DNA of 19,349 nucleotides from an uncultured Christensenella sp. Its GTDB lineage: Bacteria; Bacillota; Clostridia; Christensenellales; Borkfalkiaceae. Shown piece after piece: positions 1 to 6,826 of the stretch (its first letter is position 1; each line of letters opens with the position of its first letter). The translations under genes were made by a program, and so were the position numbers. The stretch spans positions 1-19,349 of the forward strand of contig CAJUHT010000026.1 in the NCBI GenBank assembly GCA_910586035.1, in the 5' to 3' direction. The notes under the pieces were generated by a model that did no database searches, had not been told where the DNA came from, and worked only from the letters and a program-made list of their open reading frames with translations.

Positions 1-1
1 A

Positions 2-89
2 TGGTGCTCGTGGCCGGACTTGAACCGGCACGGTATCTCTACCGAGGGATTTTAAGTCCCTTGCGTCTGCCTATTCCACCACACGAGCA
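2..89 (-). tRNA. tRNA-Leu (anticodon TAA)
   Basis: Read on the minus strand this is an 88-nt class II tRNA with encoded CCA. The 7-bp acceptor stem TGCTCGT/ACGAGCA closes it. The anticodon loop lies in GGGACTTAAAATCCC, giving anticodon TAA. The T arm reads CCGGTTCAAGTCCGG, and a long variable arm is present, as expected for Leu. The gene runs off toward the window edge, so its terminator is not visible. A 35-bp exact copy of its 5' half lies about 100 bases upstream (151-185). Confidence 0.95.
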
Positions 90-150
90 TACATTTTTGT
101 TAAATTTTCAGTTTTTATGTTAATTTTCTGTTAATTATTTTCTGCCAAAA

Positions 151-185
151 ATTTTAAGTCCCTTGCGTCTGCCTATTCCACCACA
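151..185 (-). repeat. 35-bp partial copy of the tRNA-Leu 5' half
   Basis: Positions 151-185 are identical to 49-83, which is tRNA-Leu from near nucleotide 7 to the anticodon loop. Identity stops abruptly on both sides. It lacks the acceptor and T arms, so it cannot be a functional tRNA. It looks like a tRNA fragment left by an unequal duplication or by recombination at the tRNA gene. Confidence 0.85.
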
Positions 186-208
186 GCGCAAGTATTATAG
201 ATTAAAAC

Positions 209-247
209 AAAAACTACTTACCTTAACAACTAAGGCACGTAGTTTTT
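209..247. terminator. bidirectional intrinsic terminator candidate
   Basis: The outer stem AAAAACTAC/GTAGTTTTT (209-217 with 239-247) encloses an inner CCTTA/TAAGG hairpin (221-225 with 231-235). T-rich tails are present in both directions. It sits just downstream, in minus-strand sense, of the decayed tRNA-Cys copy. Confidence 0.5.
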
Positions 248-250
248 TAT

Positions 251-308
251 AGGCGCCACCCAAATTTAAATTAAGTAGAGTACACAAAATATACATTTGC
301 TAAGCGCC
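251..308 (-). pseudogene. decayed tRNA-Cys remnant
   Basis: On the minus strand the 5' end GGCGCTTAGC matches the intact tRNA-Cys (GGCGCTATAGC), and the 3' end GGGTGGCGCCT matches it exactly. The complementary acceptor strands are therefore conserved. The middle, including the D and anticodon arms, is AT-rich and unrecognisable, and the element is 58 nt rather than 72 without CCA. I read it as an eroded duplicate of the functional tRNA-Cys at 535-609. An alternative is a tRNA-like hairpin kept for another reason. Confidence 0.55.
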
Positions 309-475
309 ATTTAACACTAATAATAGCTTACTTATTATATAAAACGGACTATGTTTAGTCAAGTATTTTCAAGTAATATTTTTAATCGCTATTACTACCT
401 AAATCACAGCATTGAAATCTATTTACGTTAAAATGTGCATTTTTTATATTAAGTTTTTACAAAATAAACAGCACT

Positions 476-515
476 AAAAACGCCCTCATATCGGCAAGAT
501 ATAAGGGCGTTTTTT
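476..515 (-). terminator. terminator of the tRNA Val-Gly-Cys cluster
   Basis: The stem AAAAACGCCC/GGGCGTTTTT (476-485 with 505-514) continues into ATATC/GATAT around a GGCAA loop. A T run follows in both orientations. It lies 20 bases past the tRNA-Cys 3' end. Confidence 0.8.
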
Positions 516-534
516 ACACAATAACTTGTGTTTT

Positions 535-609
535 TGGAGGCGCCACCCGGATTTGAACCGGGGAGTCAGGGTTTTGCAGACCCTTGCCTTACCACTTGGC
601 TATAGCGCC
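535..609 (-). tRNA. tRNA-Cys (anticodon GCA)
   Basis: The acceptor stem GGCGCTA pairs with TGGCGCC (one G-T pair), followed by T and an encoded CCA. The anticodon stem-loop AGGGTCTGCAAAACCCT gives GCA. The T loop is GGTTCAAATCC. It is the last gene of the Val-Gly-Cys cluster and is followed by a strong terminator. Confidence 0.95.
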
Positions 610-632
610 ATAAAAAAACAGTGCGGAAGATT

Positions 633-707
633 TGGAGCGGGAGACGAGATTCGAACCCGCGACATTCACCTTGGCAAGGTGACGCTCTACCACTGAGCCA
701 CTCCCGC
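633..707 (-). tRNA. tRNA-Gly (anticodon GCC)
   Basis: The acceptor GCGGGAG pairs with CTCCCGC and CCA is encoded. The anticodon loop within CACCTTGCCAAGGTG gives GCC. The T arm is CGGGTTCGAATCTCG. It lies 23 bases downstream of tRNA-Val and is presumably co-transcribed with it. Confidence 0.95.
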
Positions 708-730
708 ATATATATCTTCCACACTGCTTT

Positions 731-806
731 TGGTGGGAGCTACAGGGCTCGAACCTGTGACCCACTGCTTGTAGGGCAGTTGCTCTCCCAACTGAGCTAA
801 GCTCCC
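731..806 (-). tRNA. tRNA-Val (anticodon TAC)
   Basis: The acceptor GGGAGCT pairs with AGCTCCC and CCA is encoded. The anticodon stem-loop CTGCCCTACAAGCAG gives TAC. It is the first gene of the Val-Gly-Cys cluster and is preceded by a sigma-A-like promoter. Confidence 0.95.
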
Positions 807-818
807 GAATGCCTAAAT

Positions 819-847
819 ACTATATCAAATCATAAAACAAAACGCAA
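819..847 (-). promoter_or_regulatory. sigma-A-type promoter for the tRNA cluster
   Basis: On the minus strand TTGCGT (847-842) and TATAGT (824-819) are separated by 17 nt. The -10 ends 12 nt before tRNA-Val. Upstream, 848-1127 is an AT-rich spacer with no gene. It holds several TTGCGC/GCGCAA words and two hairpins between 1058 and 1117. Confidence 0.65.
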
Positions 848-1057
848 GCATTTTTTTAATAAATTTTTAAATTTTTCAAAATAAATTTATTCTTGTGGCA
901 GAGCAGAAAGATAACCTCAATATATAGTATATGCTAAAACTATTTTAAACGTTACAGACTAAAAAACAATTTTATTTATAGCAAATTAACAGTGTTAAAA
1001 TAAGCATTTGCAAATAATTATTGCGCCCACATAAATTTGTTGCGCCATAACATATAT

Positions 1058-1117
1058 GCGCTTTAAAAAGATTAAAGCGCAACCATTGTTTGCGCCTGCA
1101 AAATATGCAAGCGCAAA
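1058..1117. repeat. two GCGC-based hairpins downstream of yyaC
   Basis: GCGCTTTAA/TTAAAGCGC (1058-1066 with 1072-1080) is a perfect 9-bp stem with a 5-nt loop. TTTGCGC-TGCA/TGCA-GCGCAAA (1089-1117) is a second stem with one mismatch. The words TTGCGC and GCGCAA also recur at 1020-1045. These may act as the 3' end of the yyaC transcript, but neither has a long T run, so termination is only an inference. Confidence 0.4.
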
Positions 1118-1127
1118 ATTTATAAGA

Positions 1128-1715
1128 TTAAAATTCTGCTTCACCCAGAACCTGACAGCTATTGTTTTTAAGCTGTGAGTTCTGCATAGCCTCCATTATA
1201 AATGTTGCAACGCCTTCCGCGATAATTTCAGCCATTTTATATACAATATTCAGCCTTGTAGAGGAAAACAGCGAATAATTAAATAGAGATTTTTCCGCAA
1301 CAATGCCCATAACGGACACGTCTCCAACCTTGGCGAGGCGTTTATTGGCTCCGCTACCCGGTTTTATACCGCGCCGCGCGATTTTAATCAATCCGATGTC
1401 GCCAGCCGTGCCAACGGCAGCGTCTATTGCTATGACAATGCTGTCGGGATGCGTATTTTTAATGAATTGATTGGTATATTTAACCTCGTGCGCGGTAATG
1501 GGTTTGGCAAGCGTGCCGTACACATAAACGTTTTGCCCTTTCAGCTTTTCCCGTAGTTTAGTACCAGTAACGGGACCGAGGGAGTCCCCGATGGACAAAT
1601 CGCTTCCGATGCACACAATTACGGGAGCGCCCTTCATTTCGGGCATTATTTTCTTTAACGCTAAAACTTCACCGCCGCAGGCAAGCGAATTATAAATGTT
1701 GAACGAGTATTCCAT
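1128..1715 (-). CDS. yyaC: spore protease YyaC (DUF1256 family)
   Basis: This 195-residue protein matches the YyaC/DUF1256 family, which is related to the germination protease GPR and occurs only in endospore formers. The N-terminal half carries the family signature around residues 36-50, IGSDLSIGDSLGPVTG, with the acidic residues expected of a GPR-like fold. It continues with VIAIDAAVG and a PGSGANKRL segment typical of the family. The ATG start is preceded by AAGGTGG at good spacing. A sigma-F-like promoter lies 25 nt upstream of the start, fitting forespore expression. In Bacillus subtilis yyaC also lies near soj-spo0J (parAB), and here it sits just upstream of the parABS region. The last 20 residues are less conserved in look. 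The exact substrate is not known from sequence. Confidence 0.88.
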   Translation of the reverse strand: MEYSFNIYNSLACGGEVLALKKIMPEMKGAPVIVCIGSDLSIGDSLGPVTGTKLREKLKGQNVYVYGTLAKPITAHEVKYTNQFIKNTHPDSIVIAIDAAVGTAGDIGLIKIARRGIKPGSGANKRLAKVGDVSVMGIVAEKSLFNYSLFSSTRLNIVYKMAEIIAEGVATFIMEAMQNSQLKNNSCQVLGEAEF

Positions 1716-1740
1716 TGAACCACCTTAACGAATGCTCTTC

Positions 1741-1770
1741 ATTTATTGACACTCAAACCCGCTTTTATAC
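1741..1770 (-). promoter_or_regulatory. sigma-F-like forespore promoter of yyaC
   Basis: On the minus strand GTATA (1770-1766) is followed after 15 nt by GTCAATAAAT (1750-1741). The same two boxes with the same spacing occur upstream of spoIIR, whose family is sigma-F controlled. The -35 fits the Bacillus sigma-F consensus GHATR. The -10 fits GGHRARHTX only partly. Confidence 0.55.
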
Positions 1771-1920
1771 AATGGATGAGGTTTACAGACGCTTTTTATA
1801 TAATTATGATGAACAATGCACATACTGTTAATTGAACGGCGTTATTATTTTACTTTTTGCTATGCGCCCACCGTAAACCACCAACGCAGAAGTTGAGCAA
1901 CGCAAGGCGTTTACGCGCAC

Positions 1921-1983
1921 GGTTGATAACTTTTTGACAGTTTGTCAACATATCTATCTACAATTGAACATTGTTGTTGATAA
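1921..1983. promoter_or_regulatory. DnaA-box-like cluster beside parS
   Basis: Three 9-mers resemble DnaA boxes: TTATCAACC (minus, 1921-1929), TTGTCAACA (1942-1950) and TTATCAACA (minus, 1975-1983). They lie 25 bases from the first parS site. The surrounding spacer (1716-2340) is AT-rich and I see no gene in it. Whether DnaA binds here is inferred from similarity to the boxes in the putative oriC at 13 kb. Confidence 0.4.
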
Positions 1984-2007
1984 AACAGTACAAATTCAAG
2001 CGGTTAC

Positions 2008-2023
2008 CGTTTCACGTGAAACA
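2008..2023. other. parS: parS centromere site 1
   Basis: CGTTTCACGTGAAACA matches the conserved parS 16-mer TGTTTCACGTGAAACA at 15 of 16 positions. ParB binds this sequence and spreads. A ParB gene lies 3.4 kb away, supporting the call. Confidence 0.92.
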
Positions 2024-2050
2024 TTAAAAAGGTCAAAATTTTTAGGAGGA

Positions 2051-2066
2051 GGTTTCACGGGAAACA
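2051..2066. other. parS: parS centromere site 2
   Basis: GGTTTCACGGGAAACA matches the parS consensus at 14 of 16 positions. It has G instead of T in the centre, which breaks the palindrome, and the same change is seen in site 3. It lies 43 bases from site 1. Confidence 0.8.
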
Positions 2067-2269
2067 TTTTTGAAGCAAAAGTTTGGCTTGCGCCAACACA
2101 AATTTTTGTCGAAAGTGTTAAAATATACACAAATTGTATGACATTATACAGTCAAAAAAATTATGAATAATTAGTGATAAACAATAAAAATACGGTGAAA
2201 CGCCAGATAATAGCGCAAAACACTTGAAATAGTTATTTGCGTGTGGTAAAATGTTTAAGATGTAAATTT

Positions 2270-2286
2270 ATGGTAGTATATACCAT
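2270..2286. promoter_or_regulatory. palindrome upstream of ftsH
   Basis: ATGGTA-GTATA-TACCAT is an inverted repeat 55 bases before the ftsH start, inside an AT-rich promoter-like stretch (TATATA, TATTATATAA). It could be a repressor operator or part of the ftsH promoter. No -35 box is convincing. Confidence 0.3.
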
Positions 2287-2340
2287 ATTATATAAATATA
2301 TAGCGCAAAGAGCAATTTGCGCCGAATAGCGAGGTTTAAT

Positions 2341-4455
2341 TTGAACAAAAAAAGCAGAATCATTATGGTAATTGTTATAGTTGTACTTGCCCTTGTGGCA
2401 GGCTTAACACTATACTTTACGTTGAGAAACGGAGGCGCCCATCAGGTTGACTTTGACAGATTTGTTGAATATGTTGAAAACAACAAATATGAAGAGGGCG
2501 ACGCCATCGAAGGAACGGATACTTTCCAGGCAAAGTACAAATTGGATAATTCCGACGAATACGCGGTTGCCGAAGGTATGCGCTTTAACAAAGACCACAA
2601 GCTTCAAGCGCTTAAACTTGACAAAGACGGCAACCCCGTAAAGGATAAGGACGGCAACGAAGTTTGGGAAAACGCAACGATAATTACGGGTATCAACTTC
2701 TCCGAATACAAAATGTACGGTAAAGTTGATAAAAACGGTAAGTCGGTAGCCGAATACTACGCAATAGGTCCTTCGTTCTATTCATCGCCCGTTGAGGACA
2801 GCGTGCTATTTAAATGGATGGACCTTGGCGTAACAATCAGCTATCACGACCCCAACGCGGGAAGCATCTGGTCGTCGATACTCCCCATAGCGGGAATTGT
2901 GCTTGTATGCGTCGTATTCTGGCTAATAATGCGCTCGACAATGGGCGGCGGCGGCAAGGCTATGAGCTTTGCCAAGACGAAAGCCCGCGTTTCCACCAAT
3001 ATCAAAGTGCGCTTTACAGACGTTGCCGGCGCGGAAGAGGAAAAGGTGGAGCTTGCCGAAGTTGTTGAATTTTTGAAGCAGCCCAAAAAGTTTTCCGACC
3101 TGGGTGCGCGCATTCCCAAGGGCGTGTTGCTTGTAGGTCCTCCGGGAACGGGTAAAACCTTGTTCGCCAAGGCGGTAGCGGGAGAGGCGGGCGTGCCGTT
3201 CTTCTCCGTGTCCGGTTCCGACTTCGTTGAAATGTACGTCGGCGTGGGCGCTTCGAGAGTACGCGACCTGTTCGACGTAGCAAAAAAGAATCAACCCTGC
3301 ATAATATTTATAGACGAAATTGACGCTGTCGGCAGACACCGCGGAGCAGGTCTTGGCGGCGGCAACGACGAGAGGGAGCAGACCCTCAACCAGATTCTCG
3401 TGCAAATGGACGGCTTTGAGAGCAACGAGGGCGTAATAATAATGGCGGCGACCAACCGTGCGGACATTCTCGACCCCGCATTGATGCGCCCCGGCAGATT
3501 TGACAGACAGATTTACGTAAACCTTCCCGACGTTAAGGGCAGGGAACAGATATTAAAAGTGCACGCGCGCAACAAACCTATGGCTCAGGACGTCAACTTT
3601 AAAACGCTTGCAAGAATTACGGCTGGCTTCTCGGGCGCCGACCTTGCAAATCTTTTGAACGAGGCGGCGATTCTGGCGGCAAGGGCAAATAAACCGCTTA
3701 TCGGCAATACCGAGCTTTACGAAGGCGTAAATAAGGTTATAATGGGTCCTCAGAAGAAGAGCAGAGTTGTAACCGAGAGCGACAAGCGAATCACCGCATA
3801 CCACGAAGCGGGGCACGCGATACTTGCAAAGCTTTGCGAACACTGCGACCCCGTGCAGGAAGTTTCGATAATTCCCCGCGGGAACGCCGCAGGCTACACT
3901 ATGACCCGCCCCGAAAACGACGACGCCCATATGTCCAGAAACAAGATTACGGACTTTATATGTATGGCACTCGGCGGAAGAGTGGCGGAGGAGCTGGTAA
4001 TAAAGGATATCACTACGGGAGCCTCCAACGACCTTGAAAGGGTTACCGAAATGGCTAAGCGTATGGTAACCGAGTGGGGTATGAGCGACAAATTGGGGCT
4101 TGTAACGTACGGTTCCAACTCGCAGACGGTATTCCTCGGCAAAGATATGGAAACTCACAACGCCTACTCCGACGAAACGGCTAAGGCAATCGATGAAGAG
4201 ATGCACGCAATTATCGAAGGAGCGCATTCCAGAGCAGTTAAACTGCTTACTGAAAACCGCTCCGTACTCGACAATATGGCGCGCGTATTGATTGAAAAGG
4301 AAACCATTTACACGGAAGAAGTCGACCTCTTAATGGAAGGCAAATCGCACACCGACGTATTGGCGTATATGGAAGAGCACGAAAAACTCAACAGCGACAA
4401 TCCTTTTAAGAAATACGAGGACAGAGAAGTTAAAGAAGATAAAGAGCAAGAATAA
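2341..4455 (+). CDS. ftsH: ATP-dependent zinc metalloprotease FtsH
   Basis: FtsH is a membrane-anchored hexameric AAA+ protease that degrades misfolded and regulatory membrane and cytosolic proteins. The sequence shows a first membrane helix at about residues 6-28, an external domain to about 178, and a second helix at about 179-199. The AAA module has Walker A GPPGTGKT (266-273) and Walker B IIFIDEID (321-328), and the SRH region includes the NRADILDPALMRPGRFD stretch. The peptidase zinc site is HEAGH (488-492). I place the start at TTG 2341, six bases after GAGG, giving 704 residues. A longer in-frame TTG at 2317 has a weaker ribosome binding site. The acidic C-terminal tail is usual. FtsH is not normally adjacent to parAB. 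A parS site lies between this gene and parA. Confidence 0.96.
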   Translation: MNKKSRIIMVIVIVVLALVAGLTLYFTLRNGGAHQVDFDRFVEYVENNKYEEGDAIEGTDTFQAKYKLDNSDEYAVAEGMRFNKDHKLQALKLDKDGNPVKDKDGNEVWENATIITGINFSEYKMYGKVDKNGKSVAEYYAIGPSFYSSPVEDSVLFKWMDLGVTISYHDPNAGSIWSSILPIAGIVLVCVVFWLIMRSTMGGGGKAMSFAKTKARVSTNIKVRFTDVAGAEEEKVELAEVVEFLKQPKKFSDLGARIPKGVLLVGPPGTGKTLFAKAVAGEAGVPFFSVSGSDFVEMYVGVGASRVRDLFDVAKKNQPCIIFIDEIDAVGRHRGAGLGGGNDEREQTLNQILVQMDGFESNEGVIIMAATNRADILDPALMRPGRFDRQIYVNLPDVKGREQILKVHARNKPMAQDVNFKTLARITAGFSGADLANLLNEAAILAARANKPLIGNTELYEGVNKVIMGPQKKSRVVTESDKRITAYHEAGHAILAKLCEHCDPVQEVSIIPRGNAAGYTMTRPENDDAHMSRNKITDFICMALGGRVAEELVIKDITTGASNDLERVTEMAKRMVTEWGMSDKLGLVTYGSNSQTVFLGKDMETHNAYSDETAKAIDEEMHAIIEGAHSRAVKLLTENRSVLDNMARVLIEKETIYTEEVDLLMEGKSHTDVLAYMEEHEKLNSDNPFKKYEDREVKEDKEQE

Positions 4456-4463
4456 ACACGTTA

Positions 4464-4491
4464 CCGCCTGCGGAAAAACTTCCGCAGGCGG
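4464..4491. repeat. 12-bp perfect hairpin between ftsH and parA
   Basis: CCGCCTGCGGAA (4464-4475) pairs fully with TTCCGCAGGCGG (4480-4491) around an AAAC loop. An A run rather than a T run follows on the plus strand, so it is not a standard terminator for ftsH. It lies 9 bases before parS site 3. It may protect the ftsH mRNA 3' end. Confidence 0.6.
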
Positions 4492-4499
4492 ATAAAAAA

Positions 4500-4515
4500 A
4501 GTTTCACGGGAAACA
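4500..4515. other. parS: parS centromere site 3, in the parA leader
   Basis: AGTTTCACGGGAAACA matches the parS consensus at 14 of 16 positions, with the same central G as site 2. It ends 26 bases before the parA start codon, where bound ParB could affect parAB transcription (inference). Confidence 0.82.
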
Positions 4516-4541
4516 TTGTAGAAGAGGGAACGTACGAAGAG

Positions 4542-5306
4542 ATGGGAAAAGTTATTTCGTTTACTAATAAGAAGGGCGGCGTAGGCAAAACTACCACCGT
4601 AATAAATATGGCGGCATACTGCGCGGACTACGGCAAAAAAGTATTGCTTATCGACCTCGACAGTCAGGGCAACGCCACTACGGGCTTGGGCTTTTCGAAA
4701 AGCGCGTTAAAAAAGTCCGTTTACGGAGTTCTTATCGAAGATGAAAAGGTTTCCCAGAATATTCTGCCTACAATGGTGCCCCTTTTAGACATCTTGCCCG
4801 CCAACGTAGATTTAACGGGAGCGGAAGTAGACCTCGTATACAAGCGTAACCGCGAATTGATTTTGAAAAATGCTTTAAAGGAAATACGCGATAATTACGA
4901 CTACATATTTATCGACTGTCCACCCTCGCTCGGGCTTTTGACTATAAACGCCTGGGCGGCTTCCGACTCGGTTTTAATTCCCCTGCAATCGGAATATTAC
5001 GCGATGGAGGGGGTAAGTCAGCTTATGAATACCATCTCTCTCGTAAAGCAGCATTTAAACCCCGGACTGTTTATAGAAGGCGTGGCGATAACTATGTACG
5101 ACGGCAGGGCTTTGGTTTCCCGACAGATTGCCGCAGAAATTAAAAAATTCTTTAAAAATAAGCTGTACGAAATAATTATACCGCGCAATGTGCGTTTATC
5201 CGAAGCTCCCAGCCACGGAAAGCCCATTTTGCTGTACGACCCCAAATGCGTGGGCGCGCGGGCATACAAGGCGTTGACGGAAGAATTTTTATCAAAGCAA
5301 AGATAG
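4542..5306 (+). CDS. parA: chromosome partitioning ATPase ParA (Soj)
   Basis: ParA is a deviant Walker ATPase that binds DNA non-specifically as an ATP dimer and, with ParB at parS, segregates newly replicated origins. In spore formers it also influences DnaA activity. At 254 residues the length is typical. The deviant Walker A motif KGGVGKTT is at residues 11-18, with the signature lysine at 11. It is followed by VLLIDLDSQGNATTGLG and the Walker B-like YDYIFIDCPPSLGLLT. The C-terminal NVRLSEAPSHGKPI motif is conserved in Soj. The ribosome binding site GAGGG is 13 nt upstream, rather far. The gene is 66 nt ahead of parB and behind a parS site, so the locus is a complete parABS system. It is likely co-transcribed with parB. 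Confidence 0.95.
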   Translation: MGKVISFTNKKGGVGKTTTVINMAAYCADYGKKVLLIDLDSQGNATTGLGFSKSALKKSVYGVLIEDEKVSQNILPTMVPLLDILPANVDLTGAEVDLVYKRNRELILKNALKEIRDNYDYIFIDCPPSLGLLTINAWAASDSVLIPLQSEYYAMEGVSQLMNTISLVKQHLNPGLFIEGVAITMYDGRALVSRQIAAEIKKFFKNKLYEIIIPRNVRLSEAPSHGKPILLYDPKCVGARAYKALTEEFLSKQR

Positions 5307-5372
5307 GCGGCGTTTGCCGAGATTTATTTATAGGGTTTTTACGGAGATTGCGAAAATTAAGGAGAGAAGTTT

Positions 5373-6305
5373 ATGGCAAAGAGTAACGAAACGAGAGGGT
5401 TAGGCAAATCGTTTGAAGACTTGTTGGAGGATACGGGCGACGCGTTTTCACAAACCTATTTAAACGGCAAACGCGAAATGTTTACATATACCGAGGAGGA
5501 GAGGAAGAACGCCGAGGAAACCCCCGTTTCCAAAATTTATCCCAACCCCAACCAGCCGCGAAAGAACTTTGACGAGCAGGCTCTGCGCGAGCTTTCCGAC
5601 TCCATTAAAAAGCACGGCGTAATTATGCCCATAGTCGTAAACGACGACCACAACGGGCGATATATGATTATCGCGGGCGAACGCCGTTACCGCGCAACCA
5701 AACTTGCAGGTCTTAGCACAATACCCGTAATCGTAAGAAACTATTCCGAACGCGAAATAAAAGAAATATCGCTAATCGAAAACTTACAGCGCGAGGACTT
5801 AAACCCCATAGAAGCCGCTTCTGCAATGAAACAGCTTATGGTCGACTACAAACTCACGCAGGACGAACTTGCCGAACGCATAGGTAAATCCCGCCCCGCA
5901 ATAGCCAACACGTTAAGGCTGTTGTCGCTTACCCCCGACGTTATGCAACTCGTATCGGAGGGCAGGCTTTCGGCGGGACACGCAAGAACGCTTGTGCCTC
6001 TTGCTCCCGACGACCAGCTTCAATTTGCCAACGACGCCGTAAAGAGCGGTATGTCCGTACGCGAATTGGAAAAGAAAGTGCGCGCGTACAATATGTCGCC
6101 CGAACTTTTGGAAGAAAAGAAGAAGAAAAAGCGCGCACTCGCTTCTATCGAGCTTAAAAACCTTGTGGAGAGGATGAGGTTTGCTTTCCGCACAAAGGTC
6201 AGCCTTATCGGCAACGACCAGAAGGGCAGAATTTATATCGATTACTATTCACGCGACGATTTAGACAGAATATCCGAAATTTTGGATATAATCGATAAAC
6301 AATAA
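5373..6305 (+). CDS. parB: chromosome partitioning protein ParB (Spo0J)
   Basis: ParB is a CTP-dependent DNA clamp that loads at parS, slides along the origin region, and recruits SMC/condensin and ParA. The 310-residue sequence shows an N-terminal lead, then the ParB/Srx domain starting near PNPNQPRKNF (57-66). The CTP-binding GERRYRA motif is at 102-108 and ENLQREDLNPIEAA at 136-149. A helix-turn-helix lies at about 162-184 and a C-terminal dimerisation segment at about 260-310. AAGGAG precedes the ATG. Three parS-like sites are present in the same window. Coding-strand G is lower than C on the lines I counted (5881-5940: 13 G, 21 C), which suggests transcription head-on to replication if oriC is near 13.2 kb. 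An intrinsic terminator follows immediately. Confidence 0.95.
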   Translation: MAKSNETRGLGKSFEDLLEDTGDAFSQTYLNGKREMFTYTEEERKNAEETPVSKIYPNPNQPRKNFDEQALRELSDSIKKHGVIMPIVVNDDHNGRYMIIAGERRYRATKLAGLSTIPVIVRNYSEREIKEISLIENLQREDLNPIEAASAMKQLMVDYKLTQDELAERIGKSRPAIANTLRLLSLTPDVMQLVSEGRLSAGHARTLVPLAPDDQLQFANDAVKSGMSVRELEKKVRAYNMSPELLEEKKKKKRALASIELKNLVERMRFAFRTKVSLIGNDQKGRIYIDYYSRDDLDRISEILDIIDKQ

Positions 6306-6320
6306 TTAAATTGCGTTTAA

Positions 6321-6358
6321 AGTCCCTGCCGTACGCATACGGCGGGGGCTTTATTTTT
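6321..6358 (+). terminator. intrinsic terminator of parAB
   Basis: The 13-bp stem AGTCCCTGCCGTA/TACGGCGGGGGCT (6321-6333 with 6338-6350, G-T pairs included) has a CGCA loop. It is followed by TTATTTTTG and starts 16 bases after the parB stop. Confidence 0.88.
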
Positions 6359-6365
6359 GTAAAAG

Positions 6366-6472
6366 TTATGAACAACGGCGCCGCGCGGGGCAAATTTTAT
6401 GCAATTTTGCGTATTCGCCGAGCGTAGATAACGCAAAAAGTTATGCACAAATCTATCGACAACGGTTGATAA
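6366..6472. promoter_or_regulatory. DnaA-box cluster downstream of parB
   Basis: Four DnaA-box-like 9-mers are seen: TTATGAACA (6366-6374), TTATGCACA (6441-6449, an exact TTATNCACA match), CTATCGACA (6453-6461) and TTATCAACC on the minus strand (6464-6472). They could titrate DnaA or be a displaced part of the origin. No open reading frame of interest lies here. Confidence 0.5.
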
Positions 6473-6542
6473 CCGCTGTGTTCATACGGTGTTTAATTGT
6501 TCAATTTGTAAATGCAACGTTAAAGTTTTTAAATGCAATATA

Positions 6543-6571
6543 TTGCTTTTTTTATCGCTTTATGCTAAAAT
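6543..6571 (+). promoter_or_regulatory. sigma-A promoter of the structured RNA
   Basis: TTGCTT (6543-6548), a 17-nt spacer and TAAAAT (6566-6571) form a good vegetative promoter. Transcription would begin at about 6577-6578, exactly where the 15-bp closing stem of the downstream RNA begins. Confidence 0.65.
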
Positions 6572-6577
6572 GTAATA

Positions 6578-6767
6578 GCCAAACAAAATTTAATAGTGGG
6601 TAGAGAGCAATTCCGTATTTTTTGAACGGTTTTTTTTGCGTTACTTAATTTTTTATAGACTTTACGCTCATACTGTAAATAGCCTGACGGCATTTCTCCT
6701 TTGTATGAGTGTATAAATAATTTTTGCAAATTCTATTTGCGGAACTCACCCATAAATTTTGTTTGGC
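6578..6767 (+). ncRNA. structured 190-nt RNA: 6S-like rod or leader element
   Basis: The ends pair perfectly over 15 bp: GCCAAACAAAATTTA (6578-6592) with TAAATTTTGTTTGGC (6753-6767). Inside, TGGGT/ACCCA (6597-6601 with 6748-6752) and TTCCGTA/TGCGGAA (6611-6617 with 6738-6744) extend the rod. A wide unpaired, U-rich central region follows. A terminal stem TTTACGCTCATAC/GTATGAGTGTATAAA (6661-6673 with 6703-6717) carries a small GCC-TGAC-GGC hairpin. GCAAAT-TCT-ATTTGC (6726-6740) can fold instead in the 3' side of the bubble. The length, closed rod, central bubble and promoter at the 5' end recall 6S RNA. The terminator and a gene immediately downstream equally allow a riboswitch or attenuator. 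I did not recognise a family by primary sequence. Confidence 0.55.
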
Positions 6768-6770
6768 GAC

Positions 6771-6826
6771 AATCAAGGAGACTTGCTTGAACGGGGGTGC
6801 GTCTCTTGATTGAGGCGCATTTTTTA
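6771..6826 (+). terminator. terminator with a competing antiterminator hairpin
   Basis: GCGTCTC (6799-6805) pairs with GAGGCGC (6812-6818) around TTGATT and is followed by ATTTTTTA, a standard terminator. The upstream arm AATCAAGGAGAC (6771-6782) can instead pair with GTCTCTTGATT (6801-6811, one bulged G), which takes the 5' half and loop of the terminator. The two folds exclude each other. The T run ends about 28 bases before the next start codon, a layout typical of transcription attenuation. Confidence 0.6.

Noticed and set aside
151..185. A second functional tRNA-Leu
   Set aside because: Only the 5' half to the anticodon loop is present; acceptor pairing and the T arm are absent.
1019..1117. 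Recurring TTGCGC/GCGCAA words as a CRISPR-like array
   Set aside because: The units are only six bases with irregular spacing and no regular spacers; the pattern is better explained by local hairpins.
1934..2170. 78-residue plus-strand open frame
   Set aside because: It covers the DnaA-box and parS region, has no ATG with a ribosome binding site, and its translation looks random.
3553..4227. 224-residue minus-strand open frame inside ftsH
   Set aside because: Antisense shadow of a strongly conserved gene; its sequence resembles no protein family.
4464..4491. Hairpin as the ftsH terminator
   Set aside because: A bases rather than a T run follow on the plus strand, so it is listed only as a hairpin.
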